Shown: positions 1 through 6,518 of the stretch, one piece after another
How positions within the stretch are numbered: position 1 is the first letter of the stretch
Layout: each line of letters starts with the position of its first letter
Source of the DNA: Moraxellaceae bacterium
GTDB lineage: Bacteria; Pseudomonadota; Gammaproteobacteria; Pseudomonadales; Moraxellaceae
Length of the DNA: 11,369 bases
Direction of reading: 5' to 3'
Assembly (NCBI GenBank): GCA_014378805.1
Contig: JACMMY010000084.1
Location: 1-11,369, forward strand
Notes under the pieces: model-generated
Database searches by the model: none
The model's input: the letters and a program-made list of their open reading frames with translations, nothing else
Told to the model about the DNA's origin: nothing
Position numbers and translations under genes: made by a program

Positions 1-1241
1 GGATGTGCTTCCGCCACACGCTCAATCGCATCACGAATATGAACGCCTACAATCGAACGCGCTGAACCTTTCAGAGTCGCGTTAGTATCATCACTGGGTG
101 CAAAGACGATGCTTGGGCGATTGAATTGCTCTTTTAGCCGACCTGCCACAATCCCGATCACACCTTGATGCCAACTCGACTCGTACAATACAATCGCAGG
201 CGGAACAACTTCTTCAAATAATCGACGATCTTCCAGTAACGCCAACGCTTCCGACTTCATTCCCGCTTCAACGGTACGGCGCGTTTGATTCAGTATCTCT
301 AATTGCTCAGCCAGTTCACGTGCAGTCGCGATATCTTCAGCCAACAAACATTCGATACCAATACGCATACTATCCATACGACCAGCGGCATTAATCCGTG
401 GGCCAAGTACGAAACCTAAATCTTGCGAGGTCAGTCCTTTGCGTTCACGTTTAGCGATTTCTAAAAGTGCTAATAAACCTAAACGACATTGACCACTCTT
501 AATGCGAGCCAGACCTTGCGAAACCAAAATTCGATTATTCGCATCCAACGGCGCAACGTCGGCCACTGTGCCAAGCGCAACTAAATCCAGCCAATCGGTA
601 AGTTTTGCAGATGGTTTGCCTTGGGATTTACGCAAAGTTGCCAATGCAGCCAATACATAAAATGCCACACCAACACCCGCCAACGCTTTACTGGCAAAGG
701 TACAACCTTGTTGATTTGGGTTCACAACCGCTTGTGCAGGCGGCGCAACTTTCGAAGTTAAATGATGATCAGTAATAATGACCGCAACATTCGCCGCTTG
801 TGCAGCCGCCACACCGTCATGACTTGAAATACCATTATCGACGGTAATAATCAGATCTGGTGTGTATTCGTCGAGTGCCAGAGCGACGATTTCTGGCGTT
901 AAGCCATACCCATATTTGAAGCGATCGGGCACAAGAAAATCGACGATTGCGCCCATTTTGCCAAGTGCTAACATCATCAGCGCAGTGCTGGTCGCACCAT
1001 CCGCATCAAAGTCACCAATAATAAGAATACGCTGTGCGGTATCAATCGCATGATTAATCTGCTGAATCGCAGAATCCAAGCCAAGTAAACCTTGCGCAGG
1101 CAAAAGTCGCGCGAGCTTTAATTCAAGTTCATCAATATGTTGTACGCCACGTGCGGCATACAGGCGCGCCAAAACCTGCGGTAAAGCGATAAAGCTCGCA
1201 GGGATTGGCGATAAAGGGCGGTTTTTAAGTATTAGAGTCAT
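1..1241 (-). CDS. recJ: RecJ single-stranded-DNA 5'-3' exonuclease, partial (C-terminus outside the window)
   Basis: RecJ degrades single-stranded DNA 5' to 3' in recombination and mismatch repair, in the cytoplasm. My translation from the ATG at 1239-1241 gives 413 open codons running off the window start. It shows the DHH phosphoesterase motifs in order: GDFDADGATSTA (residues 76-87), VDNGISSHDG (134-143) and TDHHL (157-161). These are followed by ALGTVADVAPLDANNRIL, GPRINAAGRMDSM and the DHHA1-side WHQGVIGIVAGR. E. coli RecJ is about 577 residues, so roughly the last quarter is missing. The metal-binding Asp and His residues of the DHH core are all present. There is no convincing Shine-Dalgarno before this ATG; an in-frame TTG or CTG just upstream is possible. 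The gene lies 89 bases downstream of a secreted-protein gene on the same strand, with two inverted repeats between them. Identification is very secure. Confidence 0.96.
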   Translation of the reverse strand, partial: MTLILKNRPLSPIPASFIALPQVLARLYAARGVQHIDELELKLARLLPAQGLLGLDSAIQQINHAIDTAQRILIIGDFDADGATSTALMMLALGKMGAIVDFLVPDRFKYGYGLTPEIVALALDEYTPDLIITVDNGISSHDGVAAAQAANVAVIITDHHLTSKVAPPAQAVVNPNQQGCTFASKALAGVGVAFYVLAALATLRKSQGKPSAKLTDWLDLVALGTVADVAPLDANNRILVSQGLARIKSGQCRLGLLALLEIAKRERKGLTSQDLGFVLGPRINAAGRMDSMRIGIECLLAEDIATARELAEQLEILNQTRRTVEAGMKSEALALLEDRRLFEEVVPPAIVLYESSWHQGVIGIVAGRLKEQFNRPSIVFAPSDDTNATLKGSARSIVGVHIRDAIERVAEAH

Positions 1242-1270
1242 CAGCAAAGTATGACAACTTTTAGCGGATC

Positions 1271-1326
1271 GCGCACCAACCGAGTGCGCTATTTTATGGA
1301 GCAACAAGCCGAAAAATGGACGGCTT
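1271..1326 (-). promoter_or_regulatory. Two inverted repeats between the 1331-1885 gene and recJ
   Basis: Two perfect 6-bp inverted repeats lie in the 89-base gap. One is GCGCAC/GTGCGC (1271-1276 with 1284-1289, 7-base loop) and the other is AAGCCG/CGGCTT (1306-1311 with 1321-1326, 9-base loop). Neither is followed by a T-run on the minus strand, so they are not standard intrinsic terminators. They could be weak transcription-end or RNA-processing sites between the secreted-protein gene and recJ, or chance. Confidence 0.3.
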
Positions 1327-1330
1327 ATAC

Positions 1331-1885
1331 TTATTGATGACGAGGGTGTTTTTTTGTTGCTGTATGGCGAACGTGTTTCAGGACTTCTTTTTTCGCCACT
1401 TGTATATGCTTTGTTTTCTCGGTTTGTTCAACTTGATGCCTATGACGAGTCACTCGCGCCTCTTGTTTCACCTTCACACTGCGATGCTTTAACGCAGCTT
1501 CCGCCTCACGTGCCTGTTGACGACTAAATTTTGGCTTTGCAATCTTCGGCACGATCACTCGCTCATGACGGCTTTTAGCTGTGTGTAAGCGTGAATGTTT
1601 TGTGGCTGATTTTTTTTCAACTACTTGTTCAACTATAGCATGGCGACGATGTGATGCTTTTTGACGAACAGGGGTCACTTTTTCGACGGTGCGATTTTTT
1701 CGCGCATGTTTAACGATCTCCACTGGCGGCGCGAATTTTTCAACGTCTTGCTGCGCAGCAGCTTGTGGATGCTGGAGTAAATAACGCTCACGCACGCTCA
1801 TGGCATGGCTTGGCGACATCACTGTACACACGATTAAACCGAGAAATCCTTGGCGAATCCATCCCATTTTTTCAAACTGCTTCAT
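1331..1885 (-). CDS. Secreted, highly basic His/Lys/Arg-rich protein of unknown function
   Basis: I do not recognise a family. I chose the ATG at 1885 because GAGG sits six bases upstream; an earlier in-frame ATG at 1903 has a poorly placed ribosome site. This gives 184 residues. Residues 1-28 look like a Sec signal peptide: basic start, hydrophobic GFLGLIVCTVM, then SPSHA as a cleavage site. The Cys at residue 20 is not in a proper lipobox. The mature part has no cysteines and few aromatic residues. It is made of Lys, Arg, His, Val, Ala, Gln and Glu in short charged runs, so it is probably disordered or extended and strongly cationic. A periplasmic or surface role binding nucleic acid, polyanion or metal is only a guess. 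It neighbours another secreted His-rich gene at 2039-2314 on the same strand, and recJ lies downstream. Low-complexity composition is the main caution, but the signal peptide and ribosome site support a real gene. Confidence 0.7.
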   Translation of the reverse strand: MKQFEKMGWIRQGFLGLIVCTVMSPSHAMSVRERYLLQHPQAAAQQDVEKFAPPVEIVKHARKNRTVEKVTPVRQKASHRRHAIVEQVVEKKSATKHSRLHTAKSRHERVIVPKIAKPKFSRQQAREAEAALKHRSVKVKQEARVTRHRHQVEQTEKTKHIQVAKKEVLKHVRHTATKKHPRHQ

Positions 1886-1905
1886 ACCCAACCTCGTCAT
1901 CAATT

Positions 1906-1930
1906 ACGCCTGCTCCCTGCGAGCAGACGC
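1906..1930 (-). promoter_or_regulatory. Leader hairpin upstream of the basic secreted protein
   Basis: On the minus strand GCGTCTGCTC and GAGCAGGCGT can pair over ten positions, six of them a perfect CTGCTC/GAGCAG core and two of the others G-U wobbles, around a 5-base loop (1916-1920). It lies 20 bases before the chosen start, so it would sit in the mRNA leader without covering the GAGG ribosome site. There is no T-run, so it is not a terminator. It may stabilise the 5' end or be a protein-binding palindrome. Confidence 0.4.
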
Positions 1931-1931
1931 A

Positions 1932-1987
1932 ATTATGACAAAGTCTGACACCAACAAAAACCCATTGAGGCAAAACTTCTTAATATA
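1932..1987 (-). promoter_or_regulatory. Candidate promoter elements for the basic secreted protein
   Basis: Two possible -10 boxes are visible on the minus strand. CATAAT (1932-1937) is preceded by TGT, which makes an extended -10. TATATT (1982-1987) has TTGAAT 15 bases upstream. Only the second would put the whole 1906-1930 hairpin in the transcript. Neither has a strong -35, so the choice is unresolved. Confidence 0.28.
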
Positions 1988-2038
1988 AAGTTTCCACGCA
2001 TCATTCAATGATTCAAGTTTCAACGCTAAACCATTCAA

Positions 2039-2314
2039 TTAACGGTAATAATGATGTGCGACATGGCGATGATGGCGAGCGGCATAATGTGGGCGATAGA
2101 CCCCATGATGAGGACGATAATTCACATGATGCGGACGATAAGCAACGTGTTGTTGACGATAAACTACATGATGTGGGCGGTATACAACGTGGTTTGCATG
2201 ATGTACCCGTTGCACTTCATGATGATAAGGTGCGGCGGAAGCTGCTGTTGAAAACAATGTCAAAGCTGCGGAAAGCGCAACCGAACCCGTTAGAACTTTA
2301 AAAATGTTTTTCAT
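2039..2314 (-). CDS. Small secreted His/Tyr/Arg heptapeptide-repeat protein
   Basis: This 91-residue protein has a textbook signal peptide at residues 1-27 (basic MKNIFK, hydrophobic middle, STAASA before APYHH). GGAG lies seven bases before the ATG. The mature part is about 64 residues and 18 of them are His. Residues 42-76 are five tandem seven-residue units of the form H-(V/G)-(V/A/N)-Y-R-(P/Q)-(H/Q), for example HVVYRPH; the tail is HHRHVAHHYYR. No family is recognised with confidence. The composition suggests binding of transition metals (Cu, Ni, Zn) or of polyanions in the periplasm or at the surface, which is inference. Position-matched His pairs (HH at unit junctions) would give regularly spaced ligands. 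It follows pdxH on the same strand after 269 bases, a gap wide enough for its own promoter. Another secreted His-rich gene follows it. The signal peptide, ribosome site and repeat regularity make it a likely real gene. Confidence 0.78.
   Translation of the reverse strand: MKNIFKVLTGSVALSAALTLFSTAASAAPYHHEVQRVHHANHVVYRPHHVVYRQQHVAYRPHHVNYRPHHGVYRPHYAARHHRHVAHHYYR
2087..2191 (-). repeat. Five tandem 21-bp coding repeats
   Basis: Codons 42-76 of the His-rich secreted protein form five back-to-back 21-base units encoding H-x-x-Y-R-(P/Q)-(H/Q). The third unit position varies most (V, V, A, N, V) and the second is Val except for one Gly. Copies have diverged at the DNA level while Tyr and Arg are kept in every unit, which suggests the heptad is maintained by selection. 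Confidence 0.8.
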
Positions 2315-2339
2315 GTCGTTTCTCCAATTGTAAGGACTA

Positions 2340-2371
2340 TTGATTTACTAACCCGCTATTGGGTAAATCAA
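2340..2371 (-). promoter_or_regulatory. 9-bp inverted repeat in the leader of the His-repeat protein gene
   Basis: TTGATTTAC (2340-2348) and GTAAATCAA (2363-2371) are perfect inverted copies separated by 14 bases; the inner CC/GG may extend the pairing. The repeat lies 26 bases before the ATG and just upstream of the ribosome site. There is no T-run after it, so it could be an operator (regulator dimer site) or an RNA hairpin controlling the gene. Confidence 0.45.
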
Positions 2372-2433
2372 CGATAATCCTAACCTTGGCAAGCTGACAA
2401 TGATTTGGCACGGCAAAACAAGCAAAATCAAAA

Positions 2434-2439
2434 CTTATA
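2434..2439 (-). promoter_or_regulatory. Possible extended -10 box for the His-repeat protein gene
   Basis: The minus strand reads TGGTATAAG, an extended -10 (TGnTATAAT with one mismatch), inside an AT-rich stretch at about 2420-2520. A good -35 is not visible. Transcription from here would give a leader of roughly 110 bases including the 2340-2371 inverted repeat. The remainder of the 2315-2583 gap shows nothing else that I can name. Confidence 0.28.
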
Positions 2440-2583
2440 CCAACAGAAAATTAATAACTTAAATATTTGTTTCCATTTAAAATAAATAGAATATTAATTT
2501 TCTTAAATATATGAACTCAACCAAATCACTACAGCCGAAAACCTATTCTGCACATTATGCAGATGTCATTTTCACAAAAAACC

Positions 2584-3273
2584 TTAAGGCATGAGCCGTT
2601 CAATCACCCACTTTTTTTCAGTCAAACAATCAGACTCTTGTAGACGATATTGCAAGCGATCATGCAAACGACTTTGTCGACCTTGCCAAAACTCAAACGT
2701 ATCAGGAATCAAACGATAGCCCCCCCAAAACTCAGGTTTAGGGACATCAGAACCCACGGGATATTGTTCATTCAGTTGAACAAATCGCTGCTCCAAAACT
2801 TCACGATCAGCGATTACACCACTTTGTGGAATGCTGGCACACGCGGCGAGCTGGCTTTTATGTGGCCGCTTATGAAAATAACTCGTTGAATCCGACTCAC
2901 ATAGTTTTTCAACACGTCCAGAGATACGAACCTGTTGCTCTAATTCTGCCCAGAAAAATAAAATTTCGCCAAAAGGATTTTCGGCAAGATCCTCACCTTT
3001 GTGACTATCATAATTACTATAAAAAACAGCTCCATCCTTGTCAAATTGACGCAGTAAGACTGTACGAGCGCTGGGACGACCTGAACGACTTGCTGTCGCC
3101 AAGGTCATCGCATACGGTTCTTTGAGCTGACAATCCAGCGCTTTTTGCAACCAAAGACTGAATTGTTGAAAGGGATTCGGATCAAGATCTGCTCGTCGTA
3201 GCTCGCCTTTTGCATAAGACTGACGCAATGACTCCAAATCACTCAAATGGGTGAGGTTCGTTAAATCAGGCAT
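2584..3273 (-). CDS. pdxH: Pyridoxamine 5'-phosphate oxidase (PdxH)
   Basis: PdxH is a cytoplasmic FMN enzyme that oxidises pyridoxine or pyridoxamine 5'-phosphate to pyridoxal 5'-phosphate, the last step of vitamin B6 synthesis and salvage. An in-frame ATG lies 60 bases further upstream, but I start at 3273 because AAGGTGG precedes it and the resulting 229 residues fit the family (E. coli about 218). Visible family signatures include RTVLLRQFDKDG and FYSNYDSHKG (FMN binding), LEQQVRISGRVEKL, YFHKRP.KSQLAA, PEFWGGYRLIP and EFWQGRQSRLHDR. The C-terminus RLMP matches the usual RLxP ending. The split-barrel core and the C-terminal dimerisation segment are both complete. It lies 73 bases downstream of glmM with no obvious terminator between, so the two are probably co-transcribed. 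Nothing looks damaged. Confidence 0.97.
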   Translation of the reverse strand: MPDLTNLTHLSDLESLRQSYAKGELRRADLDPNPFQQFSLWLQKALDCQLKEPYAMTLATASRSGRPSARTVLLRQFDKDGAVFYSNYDSHKGEDLAENPFGEILFFWAELEQQVRISGRVEKLCESDSTSYFHKRPHKSQLAACASIPQSGVIADREVLEQRFVQLNEQYPVGSDVPKPEFWGGYRLIPDTFEFWQGRQSRLHDRLQYRLQESDCLTEKKWVIERLMP

Positions 3274-3346
3274 AGCATCCACCTTATCGTCATAGAAGTA
3301 CATTGAATGTGAACATACAAGAAAACGGTGCAAAAAAAATCAGTAA

Positions 3347-4672
3347 TTAAGCGCTCAATCGACTACGCACCAAGTCTGCCAACTCATTTGCCAACTGAGT
3401 CACTTGATCTTTATTTTCGCCTTCCACCATCACGCGAATCATGGGTTCAGTGCCTGATTTACGAATTAATAAACGACCACGCCCCGCAAGCGTCTCTTCT
3501 GCCTTAGCGAAGGCATCGCGCAGCACTTCATCAGCGAACGGATCACGCATTTCAGCCAAGCGCACATTAACCAGCACTTGTGGAAATACTTTGAGCGGCG
3601 ATGCCAGTTCAGCCAACGTTTTGCCTTGCTCAATCACAGCTGCAAGCACCTGTAAACCAGCAATCAAGGCATCACCCGTCGTACTTTTATCAAGACACAG
3701 AATATGACCCGACGCTTCACCGCCAAGCTGCCAACCCGCTTCATCCAGTTCCGCCATCACATAGCGATCACCGACATTGGCACGTTTAAACGCAATGCCT
3801 TTATCACGCAATACGAGCTCTAAACCCATATTACTCATCAATGTTCCCACCACACCCACTGTATTCTGACTTGGGCGCGTCGCCAGCACATAAAGAATAC
3901 TATCACCATCCACCAACTGACCACGATGGTCGACCATCACAATACGATCCCCGTCACCGTCCAGCGCTATCCCTATATCTGCAGTGTGTTCAAGCACCGC
4001 TTTTTGCAGTGCTTCTGGATGGGTTGAACCGCAGCCATCATTAATATTGAGACCATTCGGCGTGTTAAAAATGGGAATGACATTTGCACCCAACTCACGC
4101 AGTACCGCCGGAGCAACCGCATAACCCGCACCATTCGCACAATCAACGACAATCGTCATACCGCGCAGGCTTAAATTATAAGGAAATGTTGATTTGCAAA
4201 ATTCGATATAACGACCATTGGCATCAGTTACACGCGTGGTTTTGCCCAATTGATCAGGCGCATCAATGGTAATTGGTTTTTTTAACTGCAAACTGATTTC
4301 ATTTTGCACCGCATCATCCAATTTCTTGCCTTCGCCCGAAAAGAACTTAATGCCATTATCAAAATAAGGATTATGGGATGCTGAAATCACGATGCCCGCA
4401 TCGGCATGAAATGCACGGGTCAAATGGGCAATAGCGGGTGTTGGTAAGGGTCCAAGTAAACGGACATTGACTCCAGCAGCGTTCAGACCCGCTTGCAAAG
4501 CCGCTTCAAGCACATATCCAGATAAGCGTGTATCTTTGCCCACCATGACTTCGGCACGACCTTGCGCAGCAAGAACCTTGCCTGCGGCATAACCTAATCT
4601 GAGCGCAAACTCTGGCGTAATCGGATCTACACCGAATTTGCCACGAATACCGTCAGTACCGAAATGGCTCAT
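3347..4672 (-). CDS. glmM: Phosphoglucosamine mutase (GlmM)
   Basis: GlmM converts glucosamine-6-phosphate to glucosamine-1-phosphate, feeding UDP-GlcNAc for peptidoglycan and lipopolysaccharide. The ATG at 4672 is preferred: AGGGGG lies nine bases before it, whereas the ATG at 4681 directly abuts that site. This gives 441 residues (E. coli 445). Landmarks are N-terminal HFGTDGIRG (3-11), the phosphoserine loop ISASHNP with catalytic Ser99, the Mg-binding loop DGDGDR (238-243), the sugar-specificity loop GGEASGH (317-323) and the phosphate-binding loop RKSGTEP (404-410). All four alpha-phosphohexomutase domains are therefore present. In E. coli, glmM follows folP; here no folP adjoins it and the upstream gene is divergent, so glmM has its own promoter in 4682-4870, although I cannot see strong boxes there. 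pdxH probably follows in the same transcript. Confidence 0.98.
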   Translation of the reverse strand: MSHFGTDGIRGKFGVDPITPEFALRLGYAAGKVLAAQGRAEVMVGKDTRLSGYVLEAALQAGLNAAGVNVRLLGPLPTPAIAHLTRAFHADAGIVISASHNPYFDNGIKFFSGEGKKLDDAVQNEISLQLKKPITIDAPDQLGKTTRVTDANGRYIEFCKSTFPYNLSLRGMTIVVDCANGAGYAVAPAVLRELGANVIPIFNTPNGLNINDGCGSTHPEALQKAVLEHTADIGIALDGDGDRIVMVDHRGQLVDGDSILYVLATRPSQNTVGVVGTLMSNMGLELVLRDKGIAFKRANVGDRYVMAELDEAGWQLGGEASGHILCLDKSTTGDALIAGLQVLAAVIEQGKTLAELASPLKVFPQVLVNVRLAEMRDPFADEVLRDAFAKAEETLAGRGRLLIRKSGTEPMIRVMVEGENKDQVTQLANELADLVRSRLSA

Positions 4673-4872
4673 CTTATACATCCCCCTATTTTAAAAAGTG
4701 ATCAATACACTGATTGTGACAAATTATGTATTCATCACGCAAACTAAAGCGGAGCTAAAATCACTTAAATCTGATTTCGTGACATTTTTTACACAATTGA
4801 AGGTGAATAGCACGGGCTTCTGTAGAATATGAACCGAACCCTCATGCGCGATAAGCGACTAACGGAGTGATG
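4673..4872. promoter_or_regulatory. Divergent promoter region between glmM and the Nudix gene
   Basis: This 200-base AT-rich gap must hold promoters for both directions. On the plus strand TAGAAT (4832-4837) is a reasonable -10 about 35 bases before the Nudix start, but its -35 is weak. On the minus strand CATAAT and TTGTCA occur around 4710-4735 without ideal spacing. Ribosome sites are clear on both sides (AGGGGG for glmM, GGAG at 4864-4867 for the Nudix gene). No terminator is expected or seen. Confidence 0.4.
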
Positions 4873-5604
4873 ATGCCGCACGCAACCCCATTGACGTATG
4901 TGCCTGACTGTGAGCAGTTGGGTGAATTAACACTGCCCCATGATCAACAACAAAAGGCGATGCAACGAAAAATGGAAATTTTGGGGCGTGGTGGGTATGT
5001 CGAACGGCAAGTGATTTGTACCACCCAAATCCACGCGCAAATAAGGCATTTGACTTATGTGGTCAGCGATTACGCGACCATCGGGATGCTGCGCTTACAA
5101 GGCTCAGCCGTTGCAACGCTAGGCAGTGGCACATTTTTGTGCTGTCCTGAACGCCAGCAAATTTTCTTACAACGCCGCACTGCAACCACCGAACTTTATC
5201 CGAATAAACTTGCTGCTTTTGGTGGACATTATTCACCCGATCATGCGGAACATGGTTTTGGTGCGCTGCTGGACACATTAATTAACGAAGTACAAGAAGA
5301 AGCTGGGATCGACCTCCTCAATCTCGTAATCGACTTGAATAATGACTTACCGCCAATATTCTTAATCATTGAGCCAGACACGGGCGGCATTCAGTTCACA
5401 CCGCTGGCGTTTGCCCTAACACCAGAACAAGCCGATCAAGTGAAAGGGAGCGATGAAGGTGCGGTTGAAATTTTTGATTTAGTTGATGATTTAGACATTT
5501 TGCTTAATCAAGAGAATTGGTCACAAATGGGCTATTCATGCTTTCAGACGTGGCGAGAGCTGGGTTTTCCAGTGCAAAAGAGTTGGAATTCATCTGCACC
5601 ATGA
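4873..5604 (+). CDS. Nudix-fold hydrolase-like protein with a divergent Nudix box
   Basis: The protein has 243 residues, with a start at 4873 chosen because GGAG lies five bases upstream (GTG 4867 and ATG 4870 are too close to it). Nudix enzymes hydrolyse nucleoside diphosphates linked to another group. Here residues about 80-220 look like a Nudix domain: strand FLCCPERQQIFLQRR (88-102), then LAAFGGHY (113-120) and the helix NEVQEEAGI (138-146). Compared with the consensus G-x5-E-x7-R-E-U-x-E-E-x-G-U, the Gly-to-REUxEE spacing is longer and the Arg is Asn138; Glu139, Glu142, Glu143 and Gly145 are kept. The N-terminal ~80 residues form a separate segment that I cannot name. Longer-loop Nudix proteins of this kind often act on unusual substrates, so I do not assign one. 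It stands alone on the plus strand, divergent from glmM, and precedes the AT-rich insert. Nudix membership is fairly sure, activity uncertain. Confidence 0.82.
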   Translation: MPHATPLTYVPDCEQLGELTLPHDQQQKAMQRKMEILGRGGYVERQVICTTQIHAQIRHLTYVVSDYATIGMLRLQGSAVATLGSGTFLCCPERQQIFLQRRTATTELYPNKLAAFGGHYSPDHAEHGFGALLDTLINEVQEEAGIDLLNLVIDLNNDLPPIFLIIEPDTGGIQFTPLAFALTPEQADQVKGSDEGAVEIFDLVDDLDILLNQENWSQMGYSCFQTWRELGFPVQKSWNSSAP

Positions 5605-5679
5605 ATCACATGATAAGATATATTTGATCAATGACAACAAGATGATAATTATTTGAACAACGGCTTTTAGGGAATGTAT
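5605..5679 (+). promoter_or_regulatory. AT-rich leader of the HNH gene with a weak candidate promoter
   Basis: This 75-base gap marks the upstream edge of the AT-rich insert. TTGATC (5624-5629) and TAATTA (5646-5651) are 16 bases apart and could be -35 and -10 boxes. AGGGA (5669-5673) is the ribosome site for the HNH gene. No terminator for the Nudix gene is seen, so read-through from it is possible. Confidence 0.3.
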
Positions 5680-6441
5680 ATGGCGCATGAAAAATGGACA
5701 AGAGAACAAACTATTGTTGCGCTGAGTCTCTATTGTAAAATTCCTTTTAATAGAGTGTCATCGACCCATCCTGACATTCTTCGAATGAGTCCTATTATTG
5801 GCCGAAATCCGAATGCCATAAAAATGAAAATAGGCAATTTTGGTAGTTTTGATCCAGAACTAAAGAAAAGAGGAATTGGCGGCTTAACGAATGCCAGTAA
5901 ACTAGACGAGAGTATCTGGAATGAGTTCTCTGATAATTGGGAAGCGCTTGCTTACGAAAGTGAAAAGTTAATTGCTAACTTCTCCCATCAGCCCTTAGAA
6001 CAAAGTCTAACGATTGATCTTGATAATTTACCATTAGGCACAGAACGAGAATCAATTGTTAGGACACGCATAAATCAAAACTTCTTCCGCTCGACCATTT
6101 TGGCATCCTTCAATTTAAAGTGCTGTATAACAGGATTAACAACACCTGAATTATTAGTAGCAAGCCATATCGTACCTTGGGCAAAAGATGAGAAAAATAG
6201 ATTAAATCCACACAATGGTTTGTGCTTGAATGCGATTCATGACAAAGCTTTTGATAAAGGCTTATTAACAATAACAACAGATTACAAGATTAAAATCTCA
6301 AAATATTTATCTAATTATAAAGAAAGTGTGATGGGTGAATTTTTTCTCAAATACGAAAATCAAATGATAGCTTTACCTGATAAACTCCTGCCCCATCATG
6401 ACTTTCTAGAATATCATCACCAAAACATTTTTAAGAAATAA
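5680..6441 (+). CDS. HNH endonuclease, restriction-type (HNH_2-like C-terminal domain)
   Basis: The start at 5680 has AGGGA six bases upstream; the ATG at 5674 abuts that site. The protein has 253 residues. Residues about 5-83 form an N-terminal domain (WTREQTIVALSLYCKIPF, then GRNPNAIKMKIGNF and GIGGLTNASKLD) that I recall from stand-alone HNH restriction-like proteins, probably a DNA-recognition module. Residues 148-200 are the nuclease: CCITGL (148-153), ASHIVPW with His163, then NPHNGLCLNAIHDKAFDKGL (176-195) with Asn179, His187 and Asp188. This is the pattern of the HNH_2 (PF13391) class, with the metal-binding and catalytic residues intact. The likely role is DNA cleavage in defence. 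The gene is much more AT-rich than its neighbours, which suggests horizontal transfer. Six bases after its stop a short ORF begins, then an HpaII-like remnant. No methyltransferase accompanies it, so it may be modification-dependent or may rely on a methylase elsewhere. Confidence 0.88.
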   Translation: MAHEKWTREQTIVALSLYCKIPFNRVSSTHPDILRMSPIIGRNPNAIKMKIGNFGSFDPELKKRGIGGLTNASKLDESIWNEFSDNWEALAYESEKLIANFSHQPLEQSLTIDLDNLPLGTERESIVRTRINQNFFRSTILASFNLKCCITGLTTPELLVASHIVPWAKDEKNRLNPHNGLCLNAIHDKAFDKGLLTITTDYKIKISKYLSNYKESVMGEFFLKYENQMIALPDKLLPHHDFLEYHHQNIFKK

Positions 6442-6446
6442 AAGAT

Positions 6447-6518
6447 ATGACAAGTCATGGCGGAATGTATATTCAGCAGATTGCAGAACAAATTGATCCG
6501 AATCAATTTGCTCATTAA
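6447..6518 (+). other. Short 23-codon ORF between the HNH gene and the HpaII-like remnant
   Basis: An ATG at 6447, five bases after the HNH stop, opens a 23-residue peptide (beginning MTSHGGMYIQQIAEQIDPNQ) that ends with TAA at 6516-6518. It is in the same frame as the HpaII-like remnant that follows at once, so the stop is the only barrier between them. The peptide does not resemble the N-terminus of HpaII enzymes as I remember it, nor a methyltransferase end. It could be the stump left by a deletion, or meaningless. Confidence 0.35.

Noticed and set aside
1802..1885. Lipoprotein signal for the 1331-1885 protein (Cys at residue 20)
   Set aside because: The residues before the Cys are LIV rather than a lipobox such as L-A-G, and an ordinary cleavage site SPSHA follows.
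2087..2191. Tandem 21-bp repeats as a possible CRISPR or regulatory array
   Set aside because: The units are directly adjacent without spacers and stay in frame as a seven-residue protein motif, so they are coding.
2008..2301. Plus-strand ORF rich in Asp and His opposite the His-repeat gene
   Set aside because: It mirrors the tandem repeats of the minus-strand gene. It has no signal peptide and no ribosome site, whereas the minus strand has both.
2546..2564. TCTGCA-5-TGCAGA hairpin after pdxH as its terminator
   Set aside because: The stem is only 6 bp and no T-run follows on the minus strand.
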